A stretch of 64,000 nt of DNA, taken from positions 1,017,001-1,081,000 of the forward strand of contig NZ_CP040021.1 in NCBI RefSeq assembly GCF_005280275.1, given 5' to 3'. Origin of the DNA: Salinivibrio kushneri (GTDB lineage Bacteria; Pseudomonadota; Gammaproteobacteria; Enterobacterales; Vibrionaceae). Positions 22,687-31,208 of the stretch are shown here, in pieces. Below the pieces are notes generated by a model. The model saw only the letters and a program-made list of their open reading frames with translations. It was not told the DNA's origin and made no database searches. Both the position numbers and the translations under genes were made by a program. Numbering within the stretch: the first letter of the stretch is position 1; each line of letters opens with the position of its first letter.

Positions 22687-23859
22687 TCAGCCAATAAACT
22701 GTGCCACTACAACGCTTATGCCTCCCACCATTGCCAAGCTAAGGCCAAGGTTCCCACCAATCACCTGATAATGCTCATCCGTTGAGACGGTTTGACGTGC
22801 TTTACGCACCATCAGCACAGGTAACACCACCGCAAGAATCACCAGAGCGATCGCCGCGTAACCTAACGCTGTGATAAATCCTTGAGGGTAGAAAAGTGCG
22901 AATACCAAAGGCGGTAAGTAGGTAATAGCGGCGGTTTGCAAGCGGCCACGTATGCTATCTTGGCGGTTAAAACTGTCCGAGATAAAGTCAAACAAGCCTA
23001 AACTGACACCAAGAAATGACGTCGCTAAGGCTAAATCAGCAAATAGCGAAATGCTGGAGGCGATATAATCTTGCTGCACCACCGATTGGATGATGGCAAC
23101 AAACTGAGACAGCTCGCCGTTTTGAACCAAGGTAGATTGTGCAACGGTGCCTAAGCTCGCGACTTGCCAGAAAATATAGAGGGCAAGTGGCAAGGTGGAG
23201 CCGACGATCATCACTTTGCGTAGGGAAGGGAGATCTATCCCGACATAACGCACAATCGAGGGGATACTGCCGTGGAAGCCAAAAGAGGTGAAAATAACGG
23301 GCAATGCAGCGACCAAGAGCCCTTTTTCGACTGGCATCTCTACGAGGTTAATACTGGATACGTGTGGAGTGAGTAAGGTTAACGCTAAAATCAGGAATAA
23401 GACTTTAACGGTAAATAAACCACGGTTGATTAAATCCACTTTACTCGTCCCTAGCGTCACCACTAAGCCAAACACGAGGGTGAACAATACCGCACCGGCC
23501 GCTGGCGGTAGCTCGATTGCTGACCACTGGGCCAGCTTCTCATTAAGCTGGCTCCCACCGCCCGCAATGTAGGCGGCGCATAGGGAATAGAACAAGAACA
23601 ACATGGCGAATGAGGCAAGCCACTTCCCCTTATCCCCTAAAAACTGTTTGGCCAGACTGTGTAGTGTGGCATCCGCGTCAGCGTACTGATGGACTTCTAG
23701 CATTAATAGCGCGGTATAGGTCATCAACGCCCACATCGCCCCCATTAATGCCATCGACGCTCCAAATCCAATACCGGCAGAGGCAAGCGGTAGAGCAAGC
23801 ATACCTGCGCCAATCGTGGTCCCTGCGATAATCAGCGAACTTCCTAGTACTTTATTCAT
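22687..23859 (-). CDS. Aromatic amino acid transporter (Mtr/TnaB/TyrP family)
   Basis: 390 residues with about 11 membrane helices. Members of this hydroxy/aromatic amino acid permease family import tryptophan or tyrosine with protons. The N-terminal LGSSLIIAGTTIGAGMLALPL (residues 4-24) is the family signature. FHGSIPSIVRYVG near residue 193 is also conserved. Whether the substrate is Trp (Mtr-like) or Tyr (TyrP-like) cannot be decided from sequence alone. Two TyrR-box-like sites upstream, and tyrR itself in this window, support aromatic regulation. Confidence 0.88.
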   Translation of the reverse strand: MNKVLGSSLIIAGTTIGAGMLALPLASAGIGFGASMALMGAMWALMTYTALLMLEVHQYADADATLHSLAKQFLGDKGKWLASFAMLFLFYSLCAAYIAGGGSQLNEKLAQWSAIELPPAAGAVLFTLVFGLVVTLGTSKVDLINRGLFTVKVLFLILALTLLTPHVSSINLVEMPVEKGLLVAALPVIFTSFGFHGSIPSIVRYVGIDLPSLRKVMIVGSTLPLALYIFWQVASLGTVAQSTLVQNGELSQFVAIIQSVVQQDYIASSISLFADLALATSFLGVSLGLFDFISDSFNRQDSIRGRLQTAAITYLPPLVFALFYPQGFITALGYAAIALVILAVVLPVLMVRKARQTVSTDEHYQVIGGNLGLSLAMVGGISVVVAQFIG

Positions 23860-23894
23860 ATTATGTTTAACCAGTGTTAATAAAAAGTTAATTG

Positions 23895-23908
23895 TTGTGT
23901 TCGCACAA
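23895..23908. repeat. Short palindrome in transporter leader
   Basis: TTGTG-TTCG-CACAA is a perfect inverted repeat 36 bases upstream of the transporter start codon. It could be an operator or a small leader hairpin. Confidence 0.35.
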
Positions 23909-23967
23909 AAGATAACGTGAATTTATGCGCATTGTGCACTGTCTATGCAGATAAAAAAACGGATGCG

Positions 23968-24007
23968 TGTAATGCTAAAGGTACGACTCAGTAAAGTAAA
24001 GTGTACG
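23968..24007. promoter_or_regulatory. Two tandem TyrR-box-like operators
   Basis: Sites TGTAAT-N6-GGTACG (23968-23985) and AGTAAA-N6-TGTACG (23990-24007) resemble the TyrR consensus TGTAAA-N6-TTTACA. Both keep the key G and C with correct spacing. Their centres are 22 bp apart, close to two helical turns, as in E. coli genes with paired strong and weak boxes. They lie 109-148 bases upstream of the transporter gene. Confidence 0.45.
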
Positions 24008-24085
24008 GTTAGGCTGGGGTAGTGAATCGAGCGGTCTAATGTCATAATCAAAGACGAATCACGGTGACCAATAAGGAGCGGCAGG

Positions 24086-25339
24086 GTGGAAAACCAACAA
24101 CATCAAGCACCAATGCCACAAATCGCGATGCTTTCTACCGGAGAGGAAGTGTTGCTGGGAGATATCACGGATACCAATGCAGCATGGCTATCAAGGACGT
24201 TATTTGAGAACGGGCTAACAATGTCTCGTCGCGTGACCATTGGAGATGACCTTGATGATATGGCGATCGAGCTGGTTCGATTATCACAGACAGAGCAAGT
24301 GGTCATTGTGAACGGAGGACTGGGACCGACCACAGACGATCTCACCACGGCGGCGATGGCATCGGCGATGGGGGTGGAGCTGACACTGAACGAAGCGTGG
24401 CTCGATGAGCTGAAACAGCGGTTTGAGCGACACGGCCGGCCGATGGCACAAAGCAACCTTAAGCAAGCGATGTTACCTGACGGCGCGCGCTTAATTGAGA
24501 ACCCGAAAGGAACAGCGTGTGGTTTTCACTGTGAACTCAATGGGTGTCATTTTTATTTTACGCCTGGAGTGCCCTCTGAGTTTTTCGACATGGTTGAGCG
24601 CCAAATCCTTCCTGAGTTGTTACATGTTTACGCAGCAAAAGCGCGATCTTGTTACCGTTTGTTTACATTTGGCTTGTCAGAGTCCGGGATCAGTGACGTG
24701 ATGGCATCATTAGTGCTTCCTGACGATGTGTCATTGGGCTATCGCTCGAGTTTGCCTTTTATTGAGGTGAAACTGTTTATTGATGCAGACCATGATGAAA
24801 AAGACCCCCTCCTTGAGGCATTGCAACAGCGGCTTGCTGATTACGTGGTGTCATACAATGAGCCGATGGCTTCAGCATTAGCGTTTGACGTTAAACGTCA
24901 CGGTATGGCGTTGAAAGTCGCCGAGCAATTCACCGGTGGCTGGCTATCAAGCTTACTCAATGGCCAAGCGGCTCACTTGGTTGAACAAGGCTGGGTAATG
25001 TCGAACGCGCATGTGCCGGAGCAAGCGGTGGCTAATCCTTTGGCGGCATCACTGGCGATGGCCAGTGCGACGATCAGCCCCGACCAAAAGCAAATTGGCC
25101 TTGCCTGTGGCCCGGAACTGCACGGACAAATTTGTGTGGCTATCTCCACACCAGAGGGCGAGTGGGGGCAGCGATTAAGCTTTAAACGGCAACTGTCTCA
25201 CGACGATGCGCGCTGTTACATCTCTACGGTGTTATTAGATATGTTAAGGCGCTACTTAAGTGGGTATACGGTGATTGCCGATTATGCTTCACTGACACGA
25301 CATGACGATATTTACATTGATGCAGACAGCATAGAATAG
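24086..25339 (+). CDS. CinA-like protein (YfaY type)
   Basis: 417 residues. The N-terminal domain (about 8-175) is the MoCF/COG1058 fold with TGEEVLLGDITDTNAAWL and VNGGLGPTTDD. The C-terminal domain corresponds to the nicotinamide-nucleotide amidase PncC, but where active enzymes have AESCTGG this protein has AEQFTGG near residue 277. The catalytic serine is thus replaced, and deamidase activity is unlikely. E. coli YfaY is similarly regarded as an inactive relative. The start is a GTG preceded by AAGGAG and GCAGG. It is convergent with the yfaE-nrdBA operon. Confidence 0.85.
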   Translation: MENQQHQAPMPQIAMLSTGEEVLLGDITDTNAAWLSRTLFENGLTMSRRVTIGDDLDDMAIELVRLSQTEQVVIVNGGLGPTTDDLTTAAMASAMGVELTLNEAWLDELKQRFERHGRPMAQSNLKQAMLPDGARLIENPKGTACGFHCELNGCHFYFTPGVPSEFFDMVERQILPELLHVYAAKARSCYRLFTFGLSESGISDVMASLVLPDDVSLGYRSSLPFIEVKLFIDADHDEKDPLLEALQQRLADYVVSYNEPMASALAFDVKRHGMALKVAEQFTGGWLSSLLNGQAAHLVEQGWVMSNAHVPEQAVANPLAASLAMASATISPDQKQIGLACGPELHGQICVAISTPEGEWGQRLSFKRQLSHDDARCYISTVLLDMLRRYLSGYTVIADYASLTRHDDIYIDADSIE

Positions 25340-25375
25340 AAGGTCGGCAAGAGAACGGAAGGCGAGGCGATTGTA

Positions 25376-25666
25376 TTACGCCTCGTTCACTTGTTTTTTG
25401 ATGTCAGCGGGTTGGTAGTCGAACGCGATGGACACATCCGTCTGCGGCGCACTTTGACAAGCGAGGATTTCGCCTGGCATTACAAACGCCATACTTTCTC
25501 CCTGCGTGACAGACCCTTGATTAAGCTTACAGCGGCAGGCGCCACACATGCCATTTCGGCATTGATATTCAGGCTGAATACCGGCGTCTTCTAACTGCTC
25601 CAGCAAGTTTTGGTGGGTGTTGCCACCCACCATTATGCCGTTCACTTCGATGGTGATACGGGTCAT
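25376..25666 (-). CDS. yfaE: 2Fe-2S ferredoxin YfaE
   Basis: 96 residues. YfaE is the ferredoxin that maintains and repairs the diferric-tyrosyl radical cofactor of NrdB. The plant-type cluster ligands are in [13 protein letters not shown] (around residues 36-48) plus the distal Cys in ILACQSAP near residue 73. Its start overlaps the nrdB stop by 4 bases (ATGA), so translation is probably coupled. Its product has no other evident role. Confidence 0.94.
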   Translation of the reverse strand: MTRITIEVNGIMVGGNTHQNLLEQLEDAGIQPEYQCRNGMCGACRCKLNQGSVTQGESMAFVMPGEILACQSAPQTDVSIAFDYQPADIKKQVNEA

Positions 25667-26796
25667 AGCTCGAAGTCGCCAAAGTCTTCGACGCTGACTT
25701 CGTTATCGATCTGACCGACCAGATACGAGCTAATTTCGGCTTCCTGTGGTGCCACTTGAACATTGTCCGAGGACAGCCAAGCGTTAATCCAAGGAATCGG
25801 GTTTTGTGTCGCATTGTCATAGGCAGGCGCTAAGCCCACCGCAGACATACGCAGATTGGTAATGTACTCGACGTACTGACACAGGATATCTTTGTTCAGA
25901 CCGATCATCGAGCCATCACGGAACAGATACTCGGCCCAATCTTTTTCTTGTTCAGCGGCTTTTTTGAACAAGTCAAAGCACTCTTGCTCGCATTCTTTAG
26001 CAATCTCAGCCATCTCAGGATCGTCTTGACCACTACGTAGAATGTTGAGCATGTGCTGCGTCCCGGTCAGATGCAGTGCCTCGTCACGGGCAATAAACTT
26101 GATGATCTTAGCATTCCCTTCCATCAGTTCGCGCTCGGCAAAGGCAAAGGAGCATGCAAAACTGACATAGAAGCGAATGGCTTCAAGCGCATTGACCGAC
26201 ATCAGGCACAAATACAGCTGACGCTTGAGCGCGCGTAAGCTCACCGTGACCGTTTGCCCATTAATGGAATGTGTCCCTTCACCCAGCTGGTGGTAGTAGT
26301 TACTTAGCTGAATCAGGTCATCATAATACTGGGCAATGTCTTCTGCGCGCTTTTGAATGTGCTCATTCATCACGATGTCATCAAACACAATCGCCGGATC
26401 AGCCACAATATTACGAATAATGTGGGTATAAGAGCGAGAGTGAATGGTTTCAGAGAAGCTCCAGGTTTCAATCCAGGTTTCTAGCTCTGGAATAGAAACC
26501 AGCGGGAGTAGCGCGACGTTAGGGCTGCGACCTTGGATAGAGTCCAGCAAGGTTTGATACTTCAAGTTACTGATGAAAATATGCTTTTCATGTTCAGGTA
26601 GCTTGTTGTAATCAATACGATCGCTCGATACGTCCACCTCTTCTGGGCGCCAAAAGAACGACAACTGCTTTTCGATCAGTTTTTCAAAAATTTCATATTT
26701 TTGCTGATCGTAGCGGGCAACATTAACGGACTGGCCCAAGAACATGGGTTCTTTGAGCGGGTCATTGTTGATTTTAGAAAACGTACTGTAAGCCAT
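25663..26796 (-). CDS. nrdB: Ribonucleotide reductase class Ia, beta subunit
   Basis: 377 residues, as in E. coli (376). NrdB holds the diiron-tyrosyl radical centre. Visible iron-ligand regions are [13 protein letters not shown], the [17 protein letters not shown] segment and the [15 protein letters not shown] helix (about 230-245) with the E-x2-H motif. The radical Tyr is expected in the SYTHI region near residue 123. The C-terminal tail [14 protein letters not shown] is the peptide that docks to NrdA. It lies between nrdA and yfaE in one operon. Confidence 0.97.
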   Translation of the reverse strand: MAYSTFSKINNDPLKEPMFLGQSVNVARYDQQKYEIFEKLIEKQLSFFWRPEEVDVSSDRIDYNKLPEHEKHIFISNLKYQTLLDSIQGRSPNVALLPLVSIPELETWIETWSFSETIHSRSYTHIIRNIVADPAIVFDDIVMNEHIQKRAEDIAQYYDDLIQLSNYYHQLGEGTHSINGQTVTVSLRALKRQLYLCLMSVNALEAIRFYVSFACSFAFAERELMEGNAKIIKFIARDEALHLTGTQHMLNILRSGQDDPEMAEIAKECEQECFDLFKKAAEQEKDWAEYLFRDGSMIGLNKDILCQYVEYITNLRMSAVGLAPAYDNATQNPIPWINAWLSSDNVQVAPQEAEISSYLVGQIDNEVSVEDFGDFEL

Positions 26797-26813
26797 GAAT
26801 CTTATAAACCTCT

Positions 26814-26837
26814 AGAAAAGGGCCCAGGGGCCCCTTT
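26814..26837 (-). terminator. Terminator-like hairpin between nrdA and nrdB
   Basis: On the minus strand AAAGGGGCCC and GGGCCCTTTT form a G/C-rich stem with a small loop and bulge, ending in TTTTCTAG. It lies in the 52-base gap between nrdA and nrdB and could cause partial termination. Confidence 0.55.
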
Positions 26838-26848
26838 GCATGTGTGTG

Positions 26849-29137
26849 TTAGATCTTACATGCACCGCCGGCACAATCATCTTCAGCCGCCTGCGCCGCG
26901 GTTGATTCCGACTGACCATCGCTCGCGCCATCACGGGTATTGTGATAGTACAGGGTTTTCACCCCCAGTTTGTACGCGGTGAGCAAATCTTTAAGCAGCT
27001 GGTTCATAGGAACTTTACCGCTTGCATGTCGGCTCGGATCATAATTGGTGTTGGCAGAAATCGCTTGGTCAACGAATTTTTGCATGATACCGACTAGCTG
27101 TAAGTAACCTTCATTGCTGCCAATGTTCCAGAGCAGTTCGTAATTATCTTTATACTTGTGATACTCAGGTACCACTTGTTTGAGAATGCCATCTTTGGAG
27201 GCTTTCACTGAGACAAAACCACGTGGTGGCTCAATGCCATTGGTGGCATTTGAAATTTGTGACGACGTTTCTGACGGCATTAAAGCGGTCAGTGTTGAGT
27301 TACGTAAACCATGGGTTTGGATATCCTTGCGCAAGGTTTCCCAATCCAGATGTAATGGCTCATCACAAATCGCATCCAAGTCTTTCTTGTAGGTATCGAT
27401 AGGGAGGATACCTTGTGAATAAGTGGTTTCGTTAAACGCAGGACACGCGCCTTTTTCTTTCGCCAGCTCCACGGACGCACGCAATAAGTGATATTGAATC
27501 GCTTCGAAAGTGCGGTGGGTGAGGCCATTCGCACTGCCATCTGAATAACGTACACCGTGCTTAGCGAGGTGATAGGCAAAGTTAATCACACCCACACCCA
27601 GGGTACGACGGTTCATGGTCGCTTTGCGCGCGGCAGGTAACGGATAATCTTGATAATCCAATAACGCGTCAAGGGCACGAATGGTTAAGTCGGCCAACTC
27701 ACCCAGCTCGTCGAGTGATTCAAGCGCACCCAGGTTAAAGGCGGACAGCGTACACAGTGCAATCTCACCGTTCTCATCTTCAACATTGTTCAGTGGCTTG
27801 GTCGGTAGCGCGATTTCTAAGCACAGGTTCGACTGGCGAATTGGGGCCACCGATGCATCAAACGGACTATGGGTATTACAATGGTCAACGTTTTGAACAT
27901 AGATACGGCCGGTTGAGGCGCGCTCTTGCATCATCAGTGAGAACAGGTCGACCGCTTTTACCGTCTCGCGTTGGATAGTGTCGTCCGCTTCATACTGGGT
28001 ATACAGACGTTCGAATTCATCCTGATCTTCGAAAAAGGCGTCGTACAAGCCAGGCACATCTGACGGAGAGAACAAGGAAATGTTGCCACCTTTAAGCAGG
28101 CGGGTATACATCAACTTGTTGATTTGAACCCCGTAATCCATGTGGCGCACACGGTTTTCTTCCACACCACGGTTGTTTTTCAATACCAGCAGTGATTCCA
28201 CTTCGCGGTGCCAAATTGGATAAAATAAGGTCGCTGCGCCACCACGAACACCGCCTTGCGAGCAGCATTTCACCGCGGTTTGGAAATACTTATAGAACGG
28301 AATACAACCAGTATGGAAGGCTTCACCGCCACGGATTGGGCTACCCAACGCGCGAATACGGCCTGCGTTAATACCAATACCTGCGCGTTGCGATACATAG
28401 CGAACAATCGCGCTGGATGTGGCATTGATAGAATCTAAGCTGTCGTCACACTCAATCAGCACACAAGAGCTAAATTGACGTGTAGGCGTACGTACCCCAG
28501 ACATAATCGGTGTTGGCAGTGAGATCTTAAACTGCGAGGCAGCATCATAAAAACGACGAATGTAGTCCAAACGTGTTTCTTTCGGGTATGACGCAAACAA
28601 GCAGGCAGCGACCATCATGTACAAAAACTGTGCGCTTTCGTAAATCTCACCGGTCACTCGGTTTTGCACTAGGTATTTCCCTTCCAGCTGCTTCACCGCG
28701 GCGTATGAGAAGTTCATATCGCGCCAGTGATCGAGGTAACTGTCTAGGGTATCAAGCTCTTCTTCGCTGTAGTCTTCCAAGATATGCTGATCATACTTGC
28801 CTTTCTCGACCATGTTTTTGACATGATCAACCAGCTTAGGGGGCTCGAACTGGCCATAGGCTTTTTTACGTAGGTGGAAGACAGCCAAGCGAGCTGCAAG
28901 ATATTGATAATCCGGGCTCTCTTCGGAAATCAGATCGGCGGCAGCTTTGATGATTGTCTCGTGAATATCTTCCGTGCGCATGCCATCGTAAAACTGGATG
29001 TGAGAGCGCATCTCAACCAGAGAAACAGAAACGTTTGAGAGGCCTTCGGCAGCCCAAGTCACTACGCGATGGATTTTATCGAGGTTTAAGTTTTCTTTGC
29101 GTCCATCACGCTTTAATACGGTAATTTCTTGGTTCAT
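26849..29137 (-). CDS. nrdA: Ribonucleotide reductase class Ia, alpha subunit
   Basis: About 762 residues. NrdA reduces ribonucleoside diphosphates. An N-terminal ATP-cone (about 5-95; VLKRDGRKENLNLDKIHRVV) senses ATP/dATP. The barrel holds the thiyl radical site NLCLEIALPTKP region near residue 438. The C-terminal redox pair is CAGGAC in the last 8 residues, as in E. coli. The start at 29137 (MNQEITVLKRDG) matches the family; an in-frame extension to 29167 is unlikely. Upstream lie paired NrdR boxes and a DnaA-like box. Confidence 0.97.
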   Translation of the reverse strand: MNQEITVLKRDGRKENLNLDKIHRVVTWAAEGLSNVSVSLVEMRSHIQFYDGMRTEDIHETIIKAAADLISEESPDYQYLAARLAVFHLRKKAYGQFEPPKLVDHVKNMVEKGKYDQHILEDYSEEELDTLDSYLDHWRDMNFSYAAVKQLEGKYLVQNRVTGEIYESAQFLYMMVAACLFASYPKETRLDYIRRFYDAASQFKISLPTPIMSGVRTPTRQFSSCVLIECDDSLDSINATSSAIVRYVSQRAGIGINAGRIRALGSPIRGGEAFHTGCIPFYKYFQTAVKCCSQGGVRGGAATLFYPIWHREVESLLVLKNNRGVEENRVRHMDYGVQINKLMYTRLLKGGNISLFSPSDVPGLYDAFFEDQDEFERLYTQYEADDTIQRETVKAVDLFSLMMQERASTGRIYVQNVDHCNTHSPFDASVAPIRQSNLCLEIALPTKPLNNVEDENGEIALCTLSAFNLGALESLDELGELADLTIRALDALLDYQDYPLPAARKATMNRRTLGVGVINFAYHLAKHGVRYSDGSANGLTHRTFEAIQYHLLRASVELAKEKGACPAFNETTYSQGILPIDTYKKDLDAICDEPLHLDWETLRKDIQTHGLRNSTLTALMPSETSSQISNATNGIEPPRGFVSVKASKDGILKQVVPEYHKYKDNYELLWNIGSNEGYLQLVGIMQKFVDQAISANTNYDPSRHASGKVPMNQLLKDLLTAYKLGVKTLYYHNTRDGASDGQSESTAAQAAEDDCAGGACKI

Positions 29138-29244
29138 TTGTATGCTTTCCCAATATTCCCTTGCCAAACTGCTCTTTTTCGCAAGTTTTTATAAAATGCT
29201 GATGATTTTTTGGTCGGCCTCTGTGCGGACATCTCGTCGCTAAT

Positions 29245-29292
29245 ACACTATATATAGGGGGCGATGTCCGGGTCGATTACAAGATAGTGATA
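29245..29292. promoter_or_regulatory. Paired NrdR boxes of the nrdAB operon
   Basis: Box 1 ACACTATATATAGGGG (29245-29260) closely matches the NrdR consensus ACACWATATATWGTGT. Box 2 TTACAAGATAGTGATA (29277-29292) matches its core at 8 of 10 positions. The centres are 32 bp apart, the expected three helical turns on one face. Box 1 overlaps TATA sequences suitable as a -10 element, consistent with repression when dATP/ATP is high. nrdR itself is outside the window. Confidence 0.75.
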
Positions 29293-29330
29293 TAACCCGC
29301 TTTTTGCAAGCCAGTCTTTGATGGGGTGGG

Positions 29331-29339
29331 TGTGGATAT
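29331..29339. promoter_or_regulatory. DnaA-box-like site upstream of nrdA
   Basis: TGTGGATAT is one base from the reverse complement of TTATNCACA. DnaA boxes occur upstream of nrdAB in E. coli, where DnaA affects nrd transcription. A single 8/9 match is only suggestive. Confidence 0.35.
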
Positions 29340-29500
29340 CTTGGGGATGTTATATCTAAAGTTAGTAATCACCAACCTAGTGACGCAAGTCCGACAAGAT
29401 TAGTGAAAATTTCAATCACTGAAAGGCAAAAATTGGCAATAAAAAAAATTTATTTTGGTTGATCTTGGCGATGATCAGTGATCGTTTTTAACTGATTGAA

Positions 29501-29529
29501 AAGACAGCAAACCCCACAAAATGTGGGGT
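29501..29529 (-). terminator. Terminator of ubiG-phosphatase unit
   Basis: On the minus strand ACCCCACA, a 3-base loop and TGTGGGGT are followed by TTGCTGTCTTTT. It lies just after the phosphatase stop codon. The T-tract is imperfect. Confidence 0.65.
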
Positions 29530-29533
29530 GTGA

Positions 29534-30190
29534 CTAGGATCCAAGAATGGCGCTAAGCTGATCCGGCCTGGCGAAAATATGATCTGCTTTCCAATTATGA
29601 ACTAAGGCTTGATCGCCGGTGTAACCCCATCCTGCGACTGCTGCTCCCATATTCGCCGCGCGCGCCGCTAATATATCGTTTTCAATGTCTCCGACATACA
29701 GCCCTTGTTGTGGCACACAATTAAGGCTTTTTGCTGCTTCGAGCAAAGGCATAGGGTGTGGTTTGGCGTGGGCATAGGTATCGGCGCCAACGATGACCCT
29801 GGCCTCTTGCAGGCGAGGGAAAAAGGCGAGTAATTGATGCGTAAGCGCTTCGGGCTTATTGGTCACAATGCCCCAGGGGATGCGCAACTGATCCAGTTTG
29901 TCGAGCAGGGTGTCTATGCCAGCGTAAAGCTGGGTGCCATGGCATATCGCATCACCATAGTGATGAAGAAAACGCGCACGGAGGGCGACAGGGTCCTGAT
30001 GTTGTGCTTGTTCGCCAAATCCAGCGCTCAACAGACCGCGCGCGCCGAAACTTGTATGGGTATAAATTTGCTCGCGTGTTAACGGAGGCAAGTCAAACTC
30101 GGCGAGGACGCGGTTGGCGGCCTCACCCATGTCGGGGGCGGTGTCAAGCAATGTGCCATCTAAATCAAAGAGAATGGTCGATGGGGTCAT
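29534..30190 (-). CDS. HAD-family phosphatase (Gph/MupP-like)
   Basis: 218 residues. It belongs to the HAD-IA superfamily with nucleophile motif I DLDGT (residues 9-13), motif II IVTNKP near 109-114, motif III lysine in AHAKPHP, and motif IV VGDIENDILAA. The cap is a helical type. Neighbouring ubiG is the context of Pseudomonas MupP, an N-acetylmuramate-6-phosphate phosphatase of the peptidoglycan recycling pathway. The length (218) is also nearer MupP than E. coli Gph (252). Phosphoglycolate phosphatase remains possible. It is 24 bases downstream of ubiG and surely co-transcribed. Confidence 0.85.
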   Translation of the reverse strand: MTPSTILFDLDGTLLDTAPDMGEAANRVLAEFDLPPLTREQIYTHTSFGARGLLSAGFGEQAQHQDPVALRARFLHHYGDAICHGTQLYAGIDTLLDKLDQLRIPWGIVTNKPEALTHQLLAFFPRLQEARVIVGADTYAHAKPHPMPLLEAAKSLNCVPQQGLYVGDIENDILAARAANMGAAVAGWGYTGDQALVHNWKADHIFARPDQLSAILGS

Positions 30191-30214
30191 GCTGGCAAGC
30201 TCCTTATCAGTCGA

Positions 30215-30925
30215 CTAGGGCGCGACGGTGTGAACCAGGTAATTCACATCGACATTGGCGTTGGAGAGTTTGTAGGTATCAAACACCGGGTTGTAGTGAA
30301 GCCCTATCATGTCTTTGGCCGTTAGCGGGGTGCCATCAATCATGTTCATCAGCTCTGAGGGGCGAATAAACTTATGGTGCTCATGCGTGCCTTTTGGCAC
30401 CAATTTAAGCACATGTTCTGCCCCTAGAATTGCGAACAGCCAAGATTTGGTATTGCGGTTCAGTGTCGAGAAAAAGACATGACCACCGGGTTTTACCATC
30501 TGTGCACAGGCGTGAATCACGGAGGCGGGTTCAGGCACGTGTTCGAGCATTTCCATACAGGTGACAACGTCGTATTGCTGCGCATAGCTGCTGGCATGCT
30601 CTTCAGCGGTCGATTGGATATACTGCACATCGACACCTGCTTCAAGGGCATGGAGGCGCGCGACCGTTAAGGGCTCTTTGCCCATATCCAAGCCAGTGAC
30701 CTCAGCGCCTTCTTGCGCCATGCTCTCCGCTAAGATACCGCCGCCACATCCGACATCAAGTACGGTTTTGCCGAATAATCCGCCTGCTTTGTCCAAGACA
30801 TAATCGAGGCGTAATGGGTTGATCTGGTGCAAAGGTTTAAATTCACCTTCTCGATCCCACCAGCGCGAGGCCATGTCCTCGAATTTTTGAATTTCCGCCG
30901 GATCGACATTGGGTACTTGGCTCAT
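30215..30925 (-). CDS. ubiG: Ubiquinone biosynthesis O-methyltransferase UbiG
   Basis: 236 residues. UbiG performs the two O-methylations of ubiquinone synthesis. SAM motif I is VLDVGCGGG at residues 55-63. The N-terminus [18 protein letters not shown] and the [15 protein letters not shown] segment are hallmarks. The order phosphatase-ubiG-gyrA near nrdAB matches enterobacterial synteny (nrdAB-ubiG-gyrA). Confidence 0.97.
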   Translation of the reverse strand: MSQVPNVDPAEIQKFEDMASRWWDREGEFKPLHQINPLRLDYVLDKAGGLFGKTVLDVGCGGGILAESMAQEGAEVTGLDMGKEPLTVARLHALEAGVDVQYIQSTAEEHASSYAQQYDVVTCMEMLEHVPEPASVIHACAQMVKPGGHVFFSTLNRNTKSWLFAILGAEHVLKLVPKGTHEHHKFIRPSELMNMIDGTPLTAKDMIGLHYNPVFDTYKLSNANVDVNYLVHTVAP

Positions 30926-30974
30926 AACTGCAGCTTCCTTATCGGTTTTGCTGCATTATAACGAAATCCAACGC

Positions 30975-30997
30975 GATAAAAAGAAGCCGTGCTTCTT
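30975..30997 (-). terminator. Minus-strand terminator before ubiG
   Basis: On the minus strand AAGAAGC, loop ACG, GCTTCTT is followed by TTTATC. It would end a transcript entering from the right and belongs to the small-peptide unit at 31107-31208 rather than to ubiG. Confidence 0.7.
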
Positions 30998-31068
30998 GCG
31001 GGGCAGTGGGTGATATGACGGGGGATAGACAGCCTGAATCGGGGGCAAGGTGCACAGGTAGAGAAATA

Positions 31069-31105
31069 GCACGGCGGCCAGCCACCGCCGTGCAGAGAGC
31101 ACGGC
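31069..31105 (-). repeat. Overlapping, mutually exclusive hairpins
   Basis: Read on the minus strand, GCCGTGC (31105-31099) can pair with GCACGGC (31093-31087). That same segment, extended as GCACGGCGG (31093-31085), can instead pair with CCGCCGTGC (31077-31069). The sequence GCCGTGC is thus present twice around one complement. It begins one base after the stop codon of the small ORF. It resembles an attenuator architecture. Confidence 0.6.
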
Positions 31106-31106
31106 A

Positions 31107-31208
31107 TTACGCCGCGGTTAAAATGGCGCTGATGGCTATTATGCCAGCCAAAAGGTATTTGCCTGCTATGAGACAGGCACCAATCGCGTTAACGATACGA
31201 GTGAGCAT
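31107..31208 (-). CDS. Probable small hydrophobic membrane peptide
   Basis: 33 codons from the ATG at 31208 (34 from an adjacent ATG at 31211). The product has the charged start MLTRIVN, then hydrophobic stretches (AIGACLIAG and LLAGIIAISAILTAA) with a single Lys near residue 17. It looks like a small membrane peptide of one or two helical turns-rich segments. AGGAGG lies 4 bases before the ATG at 31208. A promoter-like pair upstream, hairpins and a terminator downstream make a complete gene unit. I recognise no family. It is either an undescribed small membrane protein or a type I toxin-like peptide; no antisense RNA is identified. Confidence 0.5.
   Translation of the reverse strand: MLTRIVNAIGACLIAGKYLLAGIIAISAILTAA

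Larger units (their letters stand above)
29138..29533. other. Intergenic region upstream of nrdA
   Basis: This 396-base gap holds the nrdA promoter region with NrdR boxes, a DnaA-box-like site, and at its left-to-right end the terminator of the convergent-side phosphatase gene. The stretch 29400-29490 is A/T-rich without an ORF of note. Confidence 0.5.
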
